Shown piece after piece: positions 34,815-37,493 of a DNA stretch of 37,493 nt. The stretch comes from a virus: positions 1 through 37,493 of IMG/VR virus record IMGVR_UViG_3300018476_000025. The stretch is one strand, 5' to 3'. The notes under the pieces were generated by a model. It made no database searches and had not been told where the DNA came from. It saw only the letters and a program-made list of their open reading frames with translations. The translations under genes and the position numbers were made by a program. Positions within the stretch are counted from its first letter, which is position 1, and the number at the start of each line of letters is the position of its first letter.

Positions 34815-36584
34815 TTACGAGGTCGCGAGGTTAAGTTGCTGAGCGAGATCGGCAACCATCTCATCGACGGCTTCGCGATAGCGCGAAGACTCGATGGTCA
34901 GGTGCTTCAGGACCGGCGGCTCCTCAGCCTTGAAGCCGACAGTGAGGTGACCCATCCTGATCTGCTCAGCCGTGTTGCCTTCGGTCTTGAAGTTCACCCG
35001 GTAGCCAAGGATGTGATTGTCTGCGTGAAGATCACGCAGGAAGAACTGCATCGTGTTCAGGATCGCCTGCACCGTGTGACCGATGATGTTGTAGCGACCA
35101 AGGAAGTAACGCAGCGTCTTCAGCATCCCAAGATGGATGTAGTCCCGACCGCGCATGACGTTGTACATCATCCAGATCGGGTCCTCGCCGACGTTGTCGG
35201 TGGAGATCAGCACGAAGCCTCCAGATGCAATCGCGAAGTCGTCGCCGACTTCACCACGCACCAGCACGCCGATGTTTGCGGCGAGCAACTCCTGCGCCTC
35301 GTTCGCGCTGTCGGTCAGATTGAAACCGATGTCGCGGTTCGGCGACACGATCCCCTGCACCGCTTGGTTCGCGGCAGAGTGGAACGGTGCGCCGGTCTCG
35401 TGGTCGCGCCGCACCATGATGCCCGCCATGCGAGGAGAGAGCGGACGGATCATGATGTAGCTCGTCGCCGGGTCCATCACGCGGCAACCGCCCGACAGTG
35501 CGATCAGGCGATGCGACTGCATCGTCTCACGCCAGTCGAAGTCGTTCTGCATCGAGGAGCCTGCGGACTCCACGATCATGTGGCCGAGCAACTGATTGCA
35601 GATCGGCGTGGCACCAGCGACGATTGGATTCGCGCCGGACACGATGTCTGCAGTGTAGGTGGCGACAGTGCCGTGCACCATCCACGCCATCGTGCACGTG
35701 GCACCAGTGCCAGCGCCCGTGGTCGCCTTCGGCGTATCGATACCCGGAGGAGTATCGGTGCCGACGACGAAGCCGGTGTTCGCGACGTCAAGAGAAAGGA
35801 TCGCGCCGGAGCCGCCGATCTCGTCGATGGACGCGACGGTCAGGATGACGTCGTTGTTCATGATCAACTGTTCGCCGACGGCATAACCCATGCCGCCCTG
35901 CGCAATCGTGGCTCCGGAGCACGTGTAGCCCGGAGGCGGAGCGGTGATGGTCGGAGGCTCATCGTACCAAGCGCCCGGCAATTCGAGTTCGACCGGGCCA
36001 AGCGTGCCGTTGCTCATGCCGTATGCGTGGCCGGTCGCGTCAACCACGTTGGGACCGCCACCCTCGAACGTCACAGGGTAGAGATGATCCTGCACGTAGT
36101 TCTCACCCGGTGCTGTGCGCTCGATCAGGCCGACACCGTTGGCCATCTGCGAGGTGTAGCCCGGCGCGATCAGGATGCGCGGAGTGAAGCCGAGCTTCGC
36201 CGCCGACTTGAGGAACGCCCACATGCCGGTGCCCGCAATGCTGTCGCCAGCGATATACGAGATCGTCTTCTGCAGAGCGATGGCGGGATCGGAGTCGATG
36301 CCCTGCATGGTGCGGACAACGACGATGCGCGCAGCGAACTGCGTCTCGCCAAGCTGGTCGTTGATCGCGCGAACTGCGTCGGAGAGATAGCCAGCCTCGC
36401 CGAGCTTCTTCGCTTTCTTGTTGTCGTTCGAGTTGAGAAACACCGGAGTGTCGAGCGGAAACGCCACCGCATCAGCGAGCGGTGCCGGACCGATGAGTCC
36501 GATGGTGGAAAGATCGGCAGCAAAGACGGGACGTGCGCCTTCGTCTACTTTGCGGATACTAATGCCGAAGACTGGATCAGACAT
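34815..36584 (-). CDS. Contractile tail sheath protein with inserted domain, 589 aa
   Basis: ATG at 36584 has AAAGGAGACATCAA upstream. The ends match sheath proteins: STIGLIGPAPLADAVAFPLD (25-44) and the C-terminal DHETGAPFHSAANQAVQGIV, SPNRDIGFNLTDSANEAQEL, LGRYNIIGHTVQAILNTMQF, then FKAEEPPVLKHLTIESSRYR. Between about residues 150 and 320 lies an insertion rich in Gly, Thr and Val (GGMGYAVGEQLIMNNDVILT, GSGAILSLDVANTGFVVGTD, TPKATTGAGTGATCTMAWMV), the GYAVGD....L.V..V...G.I.....GTGTGA repeat type found in many virion decoration and fibre proteins. It probably points outward from the sheath. The protein forms the contracting outer tail cylinder. Confidence 0.9.
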   Translation of the reverse strand: MSDPVFGISIRKVDEGARPVFAADLSTIGLIGPAPLADAVAFPLDTPVFLNSNDNKKAKKLGEAGYLSDAVRAINDQLGETQFAARIVVVRTMQGIDSDPAIALQKTISYIAGDSIAGTGMWAFLKSAAKLGFTPRILIAPGYTSQMANGVGLIERTAPGENYVQDHLYPVTFEGGGPNVVDATGHAYGMSNGTLGPVELELPGAWYDEPPTITAPPPGYTCSGATIAQGGMGYAVGEQLIMNNDVILTVASIDEIGGSGAILSLDVANTGFVVGTDTPPGIDTPKATTGAGTGATCTMAWMVHGTVATYTADIVSGANPIVAGATPICNQLLGHMIVESAGSSMQNDFDWRETMQSHRLIALSGGCRVMDPATSYIMIRPLSPRMAGIMVRRDHETGAPFHSAANQAVQGIVSPNRDIGFNLTDSANEAQELLAANIGVLVRGEVGDDFAIASGGFVLISTDNVGEDPIWMMYNVMRGRDYIHLGMLKTLRYFLGRYNIIGHTVQAILNTMQFFLRDLHADNHILGYRVNFKTEGNTAEQIRMGHLTVGFKAEEPPVLKHLTIESSRYREAVDEMVADLAQQLNLATS

Positions 36585-36617
36585 TTGATGTCTCCTTTGG
36601 AGTGAGAAGTGAATTCT

Positions 36618-36911
36618 TCAGAACGTCGCTGGTGGAGTCAGTATCTCCAACTGTTTGACCGACAGTGCGTGCAGCCGGATCGACAGGATCATCTCAGGAT
36701 CGACGCCGCCCGCTGGCAGCGACATGATGCGAATCTCCCTGATGTAATCCCCGACCTGCAGGTCCTGCACGATGGGCGTAACGATCACTTGCCCGACTGG
36801 ATTGCAGTCCATCTTCGTCGCCAACATTCGCAGCGGCGGCATCGGCGTGACCGAGTGCGCAGCGGGTGGTGGTGTCGTCTGCCTTCCTTCAAAGAATGCT
36901 ACGTCAGCCAT
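36618..36911 (-). CDS. Hypothetical structural-region protein, 97 aa
   Basis: ATG at 36911 has AAGGAGCCGAC upstream. It begins MADVAFFEGRQTTPPPAAHS and continues beta-rich (PVGQVIVTPIVQDLQVGDYI, REIRIMSLPAGGV). Its place between an unknown gene and the sheath suggests a tail or baseplate part. No family recognised. Confidence 0.7.
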   Translation of the reverse strand: MADVAFFEGRQTTPPPAAHSVTPMPPLRMLATKMDCNPVGQVIVTPIVQDLQVGDYIREIRIMSLPAGGVDPEMILSIRLHALSVKQLEILTPPATF

Positions 36912-37371
36912 GTCGGCTCCTTAGAATTTGCGCGAGTTGATGTTCGTCGATCTCAAGCTCTTGCGCCAGCGCATACAGCAGCGGACGCTTGGTGTCGGGC
37001 AGCGGCGGTGGGTCTCTGAACTCGCCCTTGTCGAAGTCGAAGCGCTGCTGACGCAGCTTCTCATGATCTCCGCCAAATTCAATCTCGATCAGCCGCGTGC
37101 CTTCAGGCCAGATGAACTCAGGCTCTTCTCTCGCGGTGGTCATCACGACCCACTCATCCTTCTGGATCAGCGGATTGAACTGGCGCAGGATCGTCACCAG
37201 CACGCGATCACCCGATGGCCGAACGAGTCCCTTCTCCTTGCGATAGTCGTACCAGTCCACGCCGTCAGTCTTGCGTTTGCAGAACAGCAGCTTGTGGCCA
37301 TCGACGTGCTGTCGCAGCGGATGGTTCTCCGGCTTGTATGCGGCCCACTCTCCGTGATCGATAAACTTCAT
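36904..37371 (-). CDS. Hypothetical protein, 155 aa
   Basis: ATG at 37371 has AAGGGGACACG upstream. MKFIDHGEWAAYKPENHPLR and CKRKTDGVDWYDYRKEK form the N-terminal part; a beta-rich centre (VLVTILRQFNPLIQKDEWVV) and acidic middle lead to a helical C-terminus (LLYALAQELEIDEHQLAQIL). It overlaps the next gene by eight bases. The opening pattern recalls phage proteins that precede tail genes, but no function is known. Confidence 0.7.
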   Translation of the reverse strand: MKFIDHGEWAAYKPENHPLRQHVDGHKLLFCKRKTDGVDWYDYRKEKGLVRPSGDRVLVTILRQFNPLIQKDEWVVMTTAREEPEFIWPEGTRLIEIEFGGDHEKLRQQRFDFDKGEFRDPPPLPDTKRPLLYALAQELEIDEHQLAQILRSRHG

Positions 37372-37380
37372 CGTGTCCCC

Positions 37381-37493
37381 TTAATAACCTGCGGCGTGCC
37401 AGCCGCCAGCGATCAGCATGTGGCACTGGCGATAACGACCGATGACGTAATAGGCGGAGTAGCAGCCGGTGATCCCGGTGATCACGCCGCCGC
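37381..37493 (-). CDS. 3' end of a Tyr/Cys/Gly-rich hydrophobic protein (partial)
   Basis: The frame is open to the window edge on the minus strand and ends with TAA at 37381-37383. About 36 residues are visible (GITGCYSAYYVIGRYRQCHM, then LIAGGWHAAGY). The Gly/Tyr/Cys-rich composition suggests a membrane-associated or hydrophobic surface protein. Its start is outside the window and no family is recognised. Confidence 0.6.
   Translation of the reverse strand, partial: GGVITGITGCYSAYYVIGRYRQCHMLIAGGWHAAGY

Noticed and set aside
34698-36605. 635-codon plus frame opposite the tail sheath
   Set aside because: Antisense shadow; the minus strand encodes an unmistakable sheath protein, and the plus product is His/Arg/Asp-rich with no domain.
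1-37493. Insertion sequences, integrase, attachment sites, rRNA
   Set aside because: No transposase, integrase or recombinase motif and no terminal repeats were seen on either strand; absence in this window says nothing about the rest of the genome.

Overview
The window is part of the genome of a tailed phage (or prophage) with a contractile tail, infecting a high-GC alphaproteobacterium. Coding is dense on both strands. Most neighbours overlap by 1 to 4 bases (ATGA, GTGA or TGATG junctions), and many ribosome sites share an extended GGAGCAACC motif. A GcrA-family regulator and a protein with an alphaproteobacterial-type PEPxxWA-CTERM tail point to the host class; the species cannot be read from the sequence.

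Layout. (1) 1-7363, plus strand: a run of small accessory genes, mostly unrecognised, with two CxxCxxCC (YkgJ-like) proteins, several tiny exported or membrane proteins, a protein with a Cys-His-Asp protease or transglutaminase-like pattern and a small helix-turn-helix protein. (2) 7427-11807, minus strand: a translationally coupled replication operon with zinc-ribbon proteins, a zinc-binding TOPRIM primase, an SF2 DNA helicase and small genes. (3) 11832-12467: a gene-poor segment with inverted repeats and a possible DnaA box. (4) 12468-18128, minus strand: a RuvC-like resolvase, a predicted PEP-CTERM surface protein, unknown genes, a ribbon-helix-helix protein next to an MT-A70 methyltransferase, a possible sliding-clamp-binding protein, a GcrA-like regulator and a Cro/YdaS-like repressor. 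(5) 18129-18209: a divergent promoter pair sharing a palindrome. (6) 18210-25533, plus strand: a recombination cassette (RecE-like exonuclease, RecT-like annealing protein, DUF968-like nuclease) followed by a long chain of small genes. (7) 25553-37493, mostly minus strand: small membrane proteins, an amidase endolysin with a beta-barrel tail, and then, in genome order, gpD hub, gpX, gpU, tape measure with an embedded M15-type peptidase, tail assembly chaperone, tail tube and tail sheath. Capsid, terminase and integrase genes are not in the window.

How it fits together. The divergent switch separates a regulator/methylation operon from the recombination operon. Primase, helicase and resolvase serve replication and recombination, and the right end builds the contractile tail and lyses the cell. 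The most unusual elements are a predicted exosortase substrate coupled to the resolvase gene; a GcrA homologue, MT-A70 methylase and clamp-motif protein in one operon; and several places where an upstream reading frame lacks its own stop and runs out of frame through a better-looking downstream gene.
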